From the NCBI RefSeq assembly GCF_020497125.1, contig NW_025422939.1, positions 88,063-152,062 of the forward strand: a stretch of DNA of 64,000 nucleotides. Reading direction: 5' to 3'. Positions 19,840 through 28,472 of this stretch are shown in pieces. The DNA comes from Mauremys mutica (Eukaryota > Chordata > Testudines > Geoemydidae). Every line of letters starts with the position of its first letter. The stretch's first letter is position 1. A model generated the notes under the pieces. The model was not told the origin of the DNA and made no database searches. It saw nothing but the letters and a program-made list of their open reading frames with translations. The translations under genes were made by a program, and so were the position numbers.

Positions 19840-21911
19840 ATGCAGTCTCCTGAGAATCGTAAAAGAGCCCCAGCATGGACTGCACGGGAGGTACTGGATC
19901 TGATCGCTATCTGGGGAGAGGATTCAGTGCTAACAGAACTGCGTTCCAAAAGACGAAATGAAAAAGTATTTGAAAGAATTTCTAAGGCTATGACGGATAA
20001 AGGCCACAGCAGGGACTCAGTGCAGTGCAGAGTGAAAGTTAAGGAGCTCAGACAAGCCTACCAGAAAACCAAAGAAGCAAACGGAAGGTCCGGGGCAGGT
20101 CGAAAAACATGCCGCTTCTATGCTGAACTGCATGCAATTTTAGGGGGCTGCGCCACAAGTACCCCACCCCTGATCGTGGATTCCGAGGTGGGGGTTGTAA
20201 TCTCTGCCATGGCTGAGGATTATGCAGACGGGGAAGATGAAGATGAAGAAGAGGAGGAAGACCTAGCAGAGAGCACACAGCAGTCCGTGAGCCCCAAAAG
20301 CCAGGAGCTTTTTATCACCCTGACGGAATTACCGTCCTCCCAGCCCTCACAAGCCACTATCCCAGACAATGACGCCATGGAAGGGACCTCTGGTGAGTGT
20401 ACCTTTGCAAATAGCAAACATTGTTTTTTAAGCAAGCCTTTTTTAATGATTGATTTGCCCTGAGGACTTGGGATGCATTCGCAGACAGTATAGTTACTTA
20501 GAAAAGTTTGTTAACGTGTCCGGGGATTGAGAGGAAATCCTCCAGGGACATCTCGATGAAGCGCTCCTGTAGGTACTCCAGAAGCCTTTGCAGAAGGTTT
20601 CTGGGCAAGGCAGCCTTGTTCCGCCCACCATGGTAGGACACTTTACCACGCCATTTATGTAGCAAGTAATCAGGTATCATTGCGTGGCAAAGCATAGCAG
20701 CGTATGGTCCCGGTGACTGCTGGCATTCAAGAAGCATCCGCTCTTTATCTTGTTCTGTTATCCTCAGCAAAGTGATATCGTTCAGGATAACCTGGTTAAA
20801 AATCAGGAATCTAAGAAAGGTGGGTGGCCATTTTTCTACTGGGTTCGTGGACTGCAGCAGCTTAAAAAAAAACTTTCCTGCACGTAGCGAAGCGGGGGGA
20901 GGGAAGGAGTGAAATGCCGATGATCTTTTCTGTTGTGTTTGGTCACCGGCGATCTTCCCCAAGCTACCAGACACGCAGTGGGTGGGGGGGGGGTGGGAAG
21001 TTTGTTGATTAGCAGGGAGCTAGCGTGGTATTAGCCATGCGTTGCGGGGGAGGGGCAAATCACTACAGAAGCCGAAAGACAGTGGCTTACCATGGCCGCA
21101 TGCAAGCTGAATTCTGATGCCTGGACCTGTGTCTGTGAGATCTGTAACTGCAGAGCTGCAAGCGCTCACTATTAAGATGAAAAATGCGACCTTGTAGGGA
21201 AATCACATGTGCTAGGTGAATAGTGCAGTTCACTGTGAAAGAGTATAACCATTGTTTGTAAAATGTATCTTTCTAAATATTTATCTCCCCCATGCAGCTG
21301 CAAATTTTTCAACCATCCCTCCTCCATCCCAAAGGCTAGCACAGATAAGGCGGAGGAAAAAGAAGACGCGAGATGAGATGTTCTCGGATATTATGGAAGT
21401 TACGCGCAATGAAAGAGCTCATCTGAATGAGTGGACGGACGTGGTGTCAAATTACAGGAAAGAGGCCAGTGAACATGAGGACAGGAGGGACAACCGAGAT
21501 GAGAGGTGGCGGCAGGAAGACCGGCAGGAAAATCAGCGGTTGCGGCAGGAAGATCAGCAGTGGCGGCAGGAAGATCAGCGGTGGCGAGATGCAACTCTGG
21601 GGCTGCTGCGTGATCAAACTGACATGCTCCGGCGTCTGGTGGAGCTTCAGGAACGGCAGCAGGATCTCAGAGTGCCGCTGCAGCCCCTGTATAACCACCC
21701 TCCCCCCTCACCATGTTCCTTAGCCTCCTCACCCAGACGTGTAAGAACGCGTGGGGGGAGGCTCCGTGCACCCGCCCACTCCACCCCCGTGGACAGCCAA
21801 CCAGAAGGATGCCGTTACTGTGAATTTTTTTTAATGGCCTTCTCCATCCCTCCTATCCTCCTCCCAAACCACACCCTTACTTCTCTCCCTCTTTTTATAA
21901 TGAATCAATAA
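19840..21911 (+). CDS. Harbinger Myb/SANT-like DNA-binding protein (2 exons)
   Basis: Exon 1 is 19,840-20,392 and exon 2 is 21,298-21,911. The donor is CTG/GTGAGT; the acceptor is a pyrimidine tract ending CCATGCAG. The phase-1 junction keeps the frame and gives about 388 residues. The start chosen is the ATG at MQSPENRKR because it directly precedes the DNA-binding domain; an in-frame upstream ATG exists at 19,720. Residues about 5-105 form a Myb/SANT-like (trihelix) domain with conserved tryptophans (PAWTAREVLDL, IWGEDS). An acidic run follows (DGEDEDEEEEED), then a basic KRRKKKTRDEM segment and a coiled, Arg/Gln-rich region with repeats like RQEDQQW. In this superfamily the Myb-like partner binds transposon ends and escorts the transposase. 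The stop codon overlaps an AATAAA at 21,907. Confidence 0.8.
20498..20974 (-). CDS. unknown third ORF of the Harbinger element
   Basis: Open frame of 158 codons on the minus strand, inside the intron of the Myb-like gene and downstream of the transposase on the same strand. No domain recognised. The sequence has hydrophobic patches, a His/Trp-containing centre (LLHKWRGKVSYHGGRN) and a C-terminal amphipathic stretch (NLLQRLLEYLQERF). No obvious promoter or splice link to the transposase is seen. It could be an accessory protein, a last exon of a longer transposase transcript, a passenger fragment captured by the transposon, or chance. The length and mixed composition argue mildly against chance. 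Confidence 0.4.
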   Translation of the reverse strand: MSGSLGKIAGDQTQQKRSSAFHSFPPPASLRAGKFFFKLLQSTNPVEKWPPTFLRFLIFNQVILNDITLLRITEQDKERMLLECQQSPGPYAAMLCHAMIPDYLLHKWRGKVSYHGGRNKAALPRNLLQRLLEYLQERFIEMSLEDFLSIPGHVNKLF

Positions 21912-22038
21912 AGAATTCATGCTTTTTACATGAGCGACTTTATTTGCATAAGTAAGCTGTACTCTAAGGGGGAGGGGGAGTTGCTTACAGGGACTGAGTC
22001 AATCTAGGGGGTTGGGTGTTCATCAACAAACACAGCAG

Positions 22039-23145
22039 TCACACTGTACCCTGGCCATTGATGAAGCTCGTTTTCAAAGCTTCTCTGATGCGCACCGCTT
22101 CCTGGTGTGCTCTTCTAATCTCCCTGGTGTCTGGCTGCGCGTAATCAGCGGCCAGGTGGTTTGCCTCAGCCTCCCACCCCGCCATAAAGGTCTCCCCCTT
22201 ACTCTCACAGAGATTGTGGAGAATACAGCAAGCAGTAATAACATAGGGGACATTGGTTTGGCTGAGGTCTGAGCGAGTCAGTAATGTCCGCCAGCGCGCC
22301 TTTAAACGGCCAAATGCACATTCCACCACCATTCTGCACTTGCTCAGCCTGTAATTGAACAGATCCTGACCACTGTCCAGGCTGCCTGTGTATGGCTTCA
22401 TGAGCCATGGCATCAAGGGGTAGGCTGGGTCCCCCAGGATAACGACAGGCATTTCAACATCCCCAACTGTTATTTTCTGGTCTGGGAAGTAATTCCCTTG
22501 CTGCAGCCATTTAAACAGAGTAGTGCTTCTGAAGACGCGAGCGTCATGAACCCTCCCTGGCCATCCCACGTGGATGTTTGTGAAACGTCCCTTGTGATCT
22601 ACCAGTGCTTGCAGCACCATTGAAAAGTACCCCTTGCGGTTTACGTACTGGGTGCCCTGGCGCGGCGGTGCCAAGATAGGGATATGGGTTCCATCTATCG
22701 CCCCCCCACAGTTAGGGAATCCCAGTGCAGCAAAGCCATCCACTATGGCCTGCACGTTTCCCAGAGTCACAACCTTTCGTAGCAGCAGCTTAGTGATTGC
22801 TTTGGCTACTTGCATCACAGCAGCCCCCACAGTAGATTTTCCAACTCCAAATTGATTCCCGACTGACCGGTAGCTGTCTGGCGTTGCAAGCTTCCACAGG
22901 GCTATCGCCACTCGCTTCTCTACTGTGAGGGCTGCTCTCATCTTGGTATTATGGCGTATCAGGGCAGGGGCAAGCAAGTCACAAAGTTCCAGGAAAGTGC
23001 CCTTACGCATGCGAAAGTTTCGCAGCCACTGGGAATCGTCCCACACCTGCAACACAATGCGGTCCCACCAGTCAGTGCTTGTTTCCCGGGCCCAAAATCG
23101 GCGTTCAATGGAAAGAATCTGCCCCATTACCATCAGGATCTCCAA
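22039..23145 (-). CDS. PIF/Harbinger DDE transposase
   Basis: Uninterrupted 368-codon frame, the usual length for Harbinger transposases. An N-terminal helix-turn-helix-like region (LRNFRMRKGTFLELCDLL, then KRVAIALWKLAT and FGVGKSTVGAAV) precedes the nuclease domain. Catalytic motifs are visible: GAIDGTHI (first Asp), GRVHDARVF (second Asp, with GWP before it), LGDPAYPL, and VVECAFGRLKARW (Glu). The next in-frame Met (MGQILSIERRF) is an equally plausible start. It is convergent with the Myb-like gene. A minus-strand AATAAA lies at 21,939-21,944, about 95 bases past the stop. No frameshift or stop was seen, so the enzyme may still be active. Confidence 0.88.
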   Translation of the reverse strand: MEILMVMGQILSIERRFWARETSTDWWDRIVLQVWDDSQWLRNFRMRKGTFLELCDLLAPALIRHNTKMRAALTVEKRVAIALWKLATPDSYRSVGNQFGVGKSTVGAAVMQVAKAITKLLLRKVVTLGNVQAIVDGFAALGFPNCGGAIDGTHIPILAPPRQGTQYVNRKGYFSMVLQALVDHKGRFTNIHVGWPGRVHDARVFRSTTLFKWLQQGNYFPDQKITVGDVEMPVVILGDPAYPLMPWLMKPYTGSLDSGQDLFNYRLSKCRMVVECAFGRLKARWRTLLTRSDLSQTNVPYVITACCILHNLCESKGETFMAGWEAEANHLAADYAQPDTREIRRAHQEAVRIREALKTSFINGQGTV

Positions 23146-23680
23146 AGCGCAGGGGCCCGCGGTTTGAGAGAATTCTGTGTCTACGTCTGTGTCTGCCGTA
23201 TCCGCCTCCTCCTCGCCTCGGTTTGAAGGTCCTGGTTTACCATAGACAGCACGAGAGTGTGCGAGGTGTTTAAAACATTCACGATTGCGGTATCGAGCAG
23301 AGCAGGGTCCATGCTTGCTGTGCTATGGCGTCTGCACAGTTCACCAAGAAAAAAAGGCGCGAAACGGTTGCCTGCTGCTCAGGGAGGGAGGGGTGAGGCT
23401 GTACCCAGAACCACCCGCGGCAATGATTTTTGCCCCATCAGGCACTGGGATATCAACCCGGAAATGCGAAGGGGCGGGGGAGGCTGTGGGAACTATGGGA
23501 TAGCTACGGGATAGCTACCCACAGTGCAACGCTCCAGAAATCGACGCTAGCCACGGACCATGGACGCACACCACCGATTTACTGTGCTTAGTATGGCCGT
23601 GCTCCACCCAATTTTATAAATTCTGTTTTACAAAACCGGTTTATGCAAATTCGGAATAGTCCCGTAGTGTAGACGTACCC

Positions 23681-24030
23681 TCAGCAAGGTCTGCAGGGAC
23701 CTGCCTATGGACAGAACTCTAAGGTTTTCTGTGCCACGTGCTGGATAGAGTGTCCTTGGGACAAAGAAAGCAAAGACCACATGGCAAGAGACTAGAAAAG
23801 GCTGATGCCTCATTTCCATCTTGTCTTCATTCCTGCTTCATACCTCTGGAGGGACTTTGCTACAAACTGAAGCTCTGTACAAAGAACTGAATGCCCCATC
23901 CCAGAGGAGGATGTACTCCAGAGACTTGATTTGAACCTGCAGTTTATTCCATCACCGCTACAAGCCTGAACCAAGAACTTTGCCATTACTGTATGTGAAG
24001 GGTTAAAATCCATGTGTGTTTTGTATAACA
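23681..24030 (+). repeat. dispersed repeat R1, copy 2, right part
   Basis: Reverse complement of about 2450-2795. It resumes R1 after the Harbinger insertion. Confidence 0.7.
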
Positions 24031-24440
24031 ACCTGGTCTATGGATTGTGCCACCTCTTTTCCAGACCCAAAGTCCGGAGTATGGTCAAGGGACCAGAGGC
24101 CTAGCAAATAATGATCAGCTAAGAGAAAGCTGGGTAAACAGAAAGCCTTGCTTGCTGAGATAGGCCTGGTCAGCAAAGTGCCAGGTGTTGGAGCTAAGAA
24201 CTAAAGAATTGTGTCTTATTCAGAGTTGCAGATTGAACAAAGAATCCCTGTTCTTATTGTGTTTGTTTCTTCTGTAGGGAGACGTTCTTCCCACAGATCC
24301 AACCTTGAGTTTATGAAAAGTTGGCACATGTCAGTATAAGATATGGCATCCTTCCACCTCCCTTCCCAGGGACCAATGCCTGCCTTAAGACACACAGAAA
24401 ACAATCTTTATTGCCATATACTTTCACTCTTTCTTTGCTT
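24031..24440. other. no recognisable gene
   Basis: Unassigned intergenic DNA with no supportable frame. Confidence 0.4.
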
Positions 24441-24444
24441 TAAC

Positions 24445-24827
24445 CCCTAGGAATGTACCTGTTGGACAATCAAAGGAGTTGCTCCATTCCTATGGATCCC
24501 AAATCAGAATTCAACATATATATTTTATACTAATAATATTTTATCAAAGTATTAATGAAATGTTAACTTGCTAACTCGAGACCATGGGTGGAGACATTAT
24601 CTAATCTGTTAATCATTGGCTAATGTGCTTATCCTGTCTTGCAAATCCTGTCCTGGGGTGTGGAACTGCCTAGCCTGTCACTTTCCCCCGCCCGTGGAAA
24701 ATCTATATATTCTATTGTAATTAATTAATTGTGTCTCTGAGCCTAATAAGCCCACTCCGCCAGCACTGTGTGTAATAAAGTCCTATTCTTGACCTCTACA
24801 CGTTGGAGATTTGTGTCCTTCACAGAC
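24445..24827 (+). repeat. putative solo LTR
   Basis: It has LTR-like order: a TATA-like 'tctatatattc' (24,702), 'gagcctaataagcccactccg', then AATAAA (24,774) and a short R-U5-like tail ending TTCACA. No partner LTR or clear target duplication was found. The right edge falls inside a tRNA-Thr-like remnant. Confidence 0.35.
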
Positions 24828-24880
24828 ACCTGCTGAATAAAGGAGATTCAGCATCCAGCTTGGCTGAATACGTCTCCTCT
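24828..24880 (+). pseudogene. tRNA-Thr remnant
   Basis: 'cacctgctgaataaaggagatt' aligns to the anticodon and variable region of the tRNA-Thr at 26,429 ('cacctatctagtaaacaggagat'). Flanking DNA to the right resembles that after 26,913. The 5' half is missing. Confidence 0.4.
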
Positions 24881-25016
24881 CCCCACAGCTTGGTGATCTT
24901 TTGAGGAAATGGAGACGACTGCCTTTGCCTGGCTGTACATCGCTTGCAAAAGAAACAGGTCTTTTTGGTGACAAGTCTTGAAAGGAGCCATTAGACAAAT
25001 GTGGAGACAGGAAAAA

Positions 25017-25090
25017 TGTCCCCCAATTGAACTGGCATCTGTGGGTGCCGAAGCCACAACACAGAGCGCTAAACACTATATGAGAACGGC
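25017..25090 (-). pseudogene. tRNA-His-derived pseudogene 1
   Basis: The minus strand begins GCCGTTCTCATATAGTGTTT and keeps CTCTGTGTTGTGGC, close to tRNA-His(GTG). The acceptor and T-arm are broken. Confidence 0.5.
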
Positions 25091-26171
25091 TGGTGTCAGC
25101 AGAGTCTCTACCAAAGCCTTTTCCCACCAGCAGGGGCCTCTCTGTGCACAGAACTCCTGGTAGCATGATGGCTGCAGGCAGTGGAGAACTCCATTTTGGC
25201 ATCTCTTTTGTGGTGAACATCTGCAGTGGCTATTAAAAGGTCTCTAGACAGTGATCTTTGGGAAGAGCTGGCTGAAGAACCTTCCTACTAACCAGGAGAG
25301 CCTAGCTTGGCCTGCCAGTTCTTCCTTGCCGAACCTAGTGTGTCTGTTGGCTCCTTTTTTTGTATCTCTTTTCAGAAAAAGAAAAGACCTGTCAGCAGAA
25401 TCCTTCTAAGTGCTTGTTCAAGACAGAGAGAGCCTTCCTTGCGGCTAAGTCTTGGTGCCATGGGGCATGCCTCACTGCAGCACCTCCTGCTGACCATCCT
25501 AGCAATTAGCTCTGCTTCACTGGTGCCTTCATCTAGTAGCGTCTGGCCACCATCTGTTCTATCATTAGGACTCATGTTGCTCTCAGGACTTCAGTGTCCT
25601 CTTATGGACACAGCCCTCTGGCTGTGCCCCACTCAGTTCTCTCCCCCCTGCTGGGTGGGGGGCGGATGTCCTCTACCCAGACACTTGCCTCAGTGGCCAG
25701 CTGCAGTCCAGGGTGTAGCTACCTGTGTCAGTGGCTACTGAGGCAAAAGGTGTGAACCTCCAACCCTGCCATCTGTTTCCCTGGACCATTTCCCAACAGA
25801 CCTAGAACCTTCCTCCACCTTTGTATCAGGGCCTTAGTCTGGCAGTAGTCAGCCAGGAGGTCACTCATGCACCCCTTACCCCAGCACTACTCTGATCATA
25901 GTGCCCTCCCGGCTCCTTCCTTCATGGCAGCCAATCCTCCCTCCTCAAACTCCAAGGAGTGACTAACTCTTGCTGTGCTAAGCAGCTCTTTATATATGGG
26001 CTGCTCCAGCAAGCCTTCTCCTGATTGGCTGTCCCAATAAGCCCTTCCTTGATAGGCTGGGTTCTGCACAGCCTCTTCAAGGCTGCCTTAATCTTTCTCC
26101 TGCTTGTTTGGGGCAGACAGCCCACCACACATGGAAAGTGGCAAATGAGAAGTCTGGAGCTGAAGGAAAGG
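25091..26171. other. no recognisable gene; internal duplication
   Basis: 25,240-25,330 resembles 27,812-27,905 (shared 'tttgggaagagctggctg' and 'aggcttggcc'-type text). The remainder is unassigned. Confidence 0.45.
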
Positions 26172-26243
26172 TTACCATGACTCAGAACTGAGCTGAGGTT
26201 GCTGCGACTGAAACACAGATCACTAACCATTATATGATCACAG
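26172..26243 (-). pseudogene. tRNA-His-derived pseudogene 2
   Basis: The minus strand carries TGTGATCATATAATGGTTAG and GTCGCAGCAACCTCAG, the best-preserved His copy here. The anticodon region reads GTTTCAG instead of a GTG loop, and the T-arm has changes. Confidence 0.6.
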
Positions 26244-26428
26244 TGACTGGTGGGAGAGGCACATGTTAGAAGCCCTCTGTCTACTCAGCTGTGGCTTTGT
26301 GTGCACAGAGAGCCAGACACCTCAAGGTCTGCAAGTCTTGAGGGAAATGGGGAATGTCTGTACTTTAGAATTTGCGGGTGTTGACTTGAACCATCAAATG
26401 AAACAGTTGCAAATACTTTCTTCAGGCA

Positions 26429-26502
26429 GGCACCATGGCTTAGCTGGCTAAAGCACCTATCTAGTAAACAGGAGATCCTGGGTTCAACTCCCAGTGGTGC
26501 CT
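26429..26502 (+). tRNA. tRNA-Thr(AGT)
   Basis: A 74-nt cloverleaf with acceptor GGCACCA/TGGTGCC fully paired, D-arm GGCTTAGCTGGCTAAA, anticodon loop CTAGTAA (anticodon AGT), T-arm CTGGG-TTCAACT-CCCAG fully paired, and discriminator T. The anticodon stem CCTAT/ACAGG has one A:C mismatch. It is the best preserved member of a local Thr/His family and probably transcribable. Confidence 0.75.
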
Positions 26503-26839
26503 TGGTGTATGGCTTTTGTCTCCTCTGCTCACGTTTTCCTGTGTCTTCCTAGGAAACAGAAGAGGCCTCCCTTGGTATCCAAGCCATTGCTTGCTAAGGA
26601 AAAGGCTTCTTTGGAGAGAAGCATTGGAAACAATCAAATCACAAACCTGGAGTTGATGAAAACGCTGCTATGACTGACATTGGCATGGCGGTTGCTTCGA
26701 CTGCAATTGCTGCAACACGAGAGCCTGCGCCACACGTCCTTGTGATTCCCTGGAGATGTTCACACACAGATGTCATGTCACCTTCCTTTTGATTGTCATT
26801 GATGAAAAATGGAGCGGTTGGGAGAAAAGTCCCAGAGAG

Positions 26840-26913
26840 TCGCACCGTGGCTAAGCTGGGTGACTCGCCTGCCAGGTAAAGTGGAGTTAGGGATGCAGCT
26901 CCCAGTGGTGCCT
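26840..26913 (+). pseudogene. tRNA-Thr pseudogene
   Basis: Keeps both ends ('gcaccgtggctaagctggg' and 'ctcccagtggtgcct'). The anticodon arm is rearranged and no Thr anticodon can be read. Confidence 0.6.
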
Positions 26914-27073
26914 TAACAAATGTGTCTGCTCTTCCCACCTTTTGGTGAATCTTTTGCGGAAACAGAGAAGACAGCCTCTGCCTTGCAATGCAAATGCTTG
27001 CAAAAGAAACCAGTTGTTTTTCTGACAAGTGTCAGAAGGAGGCACCTAAGAAATGTGGAGACAAGGAAAAGGT

Positions 27074-27145
27074 CATTGTAACTCAACTTGCATCCATGGC
27101 TCTTGAGGCCAGAACACAGAGCACTAAGCACTGTATGACCACAGC
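27074..27145 (-). pseudogene. tRNA-His-derived pseudogene 3
   Basis: The minus strand starts GCTGTGGTCATACAGTGCTT and continues AGTGCTCTGTGTTCTGG. The flanks match those of pseudogene 1, so the unit was duplicated. Confidence 0.5.
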
Positions 27146-28193
27146 AAAATCTAAACTTTACACCTTATTACACTAGGCAGTAGTTAGGTCAAGCAATTGT
27201 CTCATCCTACTGGATGTTACCCTCCTTAATACATAGAATTCCCCCTAAAACCTGGATTACTGTCCTCAGATGACCTTCATTTTCTCAGGATTCCTGCTGC
27301 TTCCAGCATAGGTGGGGGAGGAGAAAGGCAAAAACATGATGCCACAGTCTCCTATTTTATATCCTTAGTTCAAGGGTCTAGAAGACACTTGCCCAGACGT
27401 GTCCGGGTGGGCTCTGCTGAGTCACTAGGTTGGGGAATCCTCCTGGTGTGGTCTTGTGCAACTGAGTCATAGACTTGAGCGGTCCCCACAGTGTTGTGTT
27501 TGGGCATCTGTCACTGAATTGGAAATCCCTTAATTACAATTCCTCTGCTGATTCATGGCTGTTGAACACCGTTCTCGGCAGGGGTCACTAACAAAATTAT
27601 ACCCTACTTCAGTAACAACCATACAGCAAAATGCATAACTTCACACACCCTCATGCTATACATATTTGGACAGAATAACCGATTTCAGCAGATCATGATT
27701 TTTCATATGATAACTTACATGGAATGGTTTGTAGGACATATCACAGCCATATATGAATGATGACTATGTGAGCTACAGGGAGCTATTTTGAAGTACATCA
27801 TGTCACAAAAGCCTCTAGAGACTGGCCTTTGGGAAGAGCTGGCTGTAGAGCCTTCTGAGTAACTGAGAGATCCAGGCTTGGCCCTGCCACTCAGCCTCGC
27901 CATTGCTGCTTTTCCGTCCCCCTAGAACCCCGCTTCTCCTGGGCTGCAAGGAGCCACCCCTGGGATGCCAAGAGGCAGGCACAGGATTCTGCCTCCCAGC
28001 AGCCAACCGCACCTCCCCCGGCTTTGCAGAGCGAATGGTGATGCTTTACTAACCCCATTTAGCCTCACTGAGGCGCTTAGCTTCTGCCCTGCCTTTCTCA
28101 GCTCGACTTTCCTCTTTTCCCCCATTCCTGCCTCACTTCCTCCTTTGGCAAGTCACGCAGAGGAGGCCAGCAGGAAGAGCCGGCCTCCACCGG
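27146..28193. other. no recognisable gene
   Basis: Intergenic. 27,812-27,905 repeats 25,240-25,330. The last 200 bases before the LTR do not match the DNA on the other side of the retrotransposon. Confidence 0.45.
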
Positions 28194-28384
28194 TGTTGTG
28201 TATTTGGTTGTCATGGGTTTTGTTACTGTGGCAACTGAGTTAGACTATTAAGGGATAGCTCAGCCGGTTTCAACCGGCTGAGTGAGCTCTCTGTTTCTGT
28301 AAATAAAATGGAGGTTTTGGTTAGCTGTCTGCTCTCTGGCCTCAAGTGATTGCTTCCTACACCGGCTGCCCCTAGGACATAACA
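28194..28384 (+). repeat. 5' LTR of Ty3 element
   Basis: Begins TGTTGTGTATTTGG and ends ATAACA. It contains an 18-base palindrome-like 'cagccggtttcaaccggctg' and an AATAAA-type signal ('gtaaataaaatgg'). Confidence 0.92.
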
Positions 28385-28385
28385 C

Positions 28386-28401
28386 TGGCGACGAGGGTGA
28401 G
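28386..28401 (+). other. primer-binding site, tRNA-Ser(GCT) type
   Basis: TGGCGACGAGG is complementary to the 3' end of vertebrate tRNA-Ser(GCT) plus CCA; the next bases match partly. Serine primers are known for mag-like Ty3 elements. Confidence 0.7.
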
Positions 28402-28472
28402 ATTCCGGTGCTGCTCCAGTAACAGAAGGAAGTAGAAGTCAAGGTAAAGACCAAACAAAGAAAAAAAGCTGC

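Larger units (their letters stand above)
19453..23680. mobile_element. PIF/Harbinger DNA transposon, apparently complete
   Basis: A 4,228-bp element. Ends AGCCTGGTCTACACTA and, reversed, GGGTACGTCTACACTA form terminal inverted repeats sharing GTCTACACTA; both ends hold subterminal AACCGGTTT-type words. TCA flanks both sides (19,450-19,452 and 23,681-23,683). The empty site survives in R1 copy 1 on the minus strand (about 2785-2800), where the text reads straight through 'gactcagcaagg'. It carries a spliced Myb/SANT-like gene on plus and a DDE transposase on minus, the two-gene set known for this superfamily, plus a third ORF. Confidence 0.92.

Noticed and set aside
22012..23514. Several plus-strand ORFs across the transposase
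   Set aside because: Antisense shadows of the real minus-strand gene.
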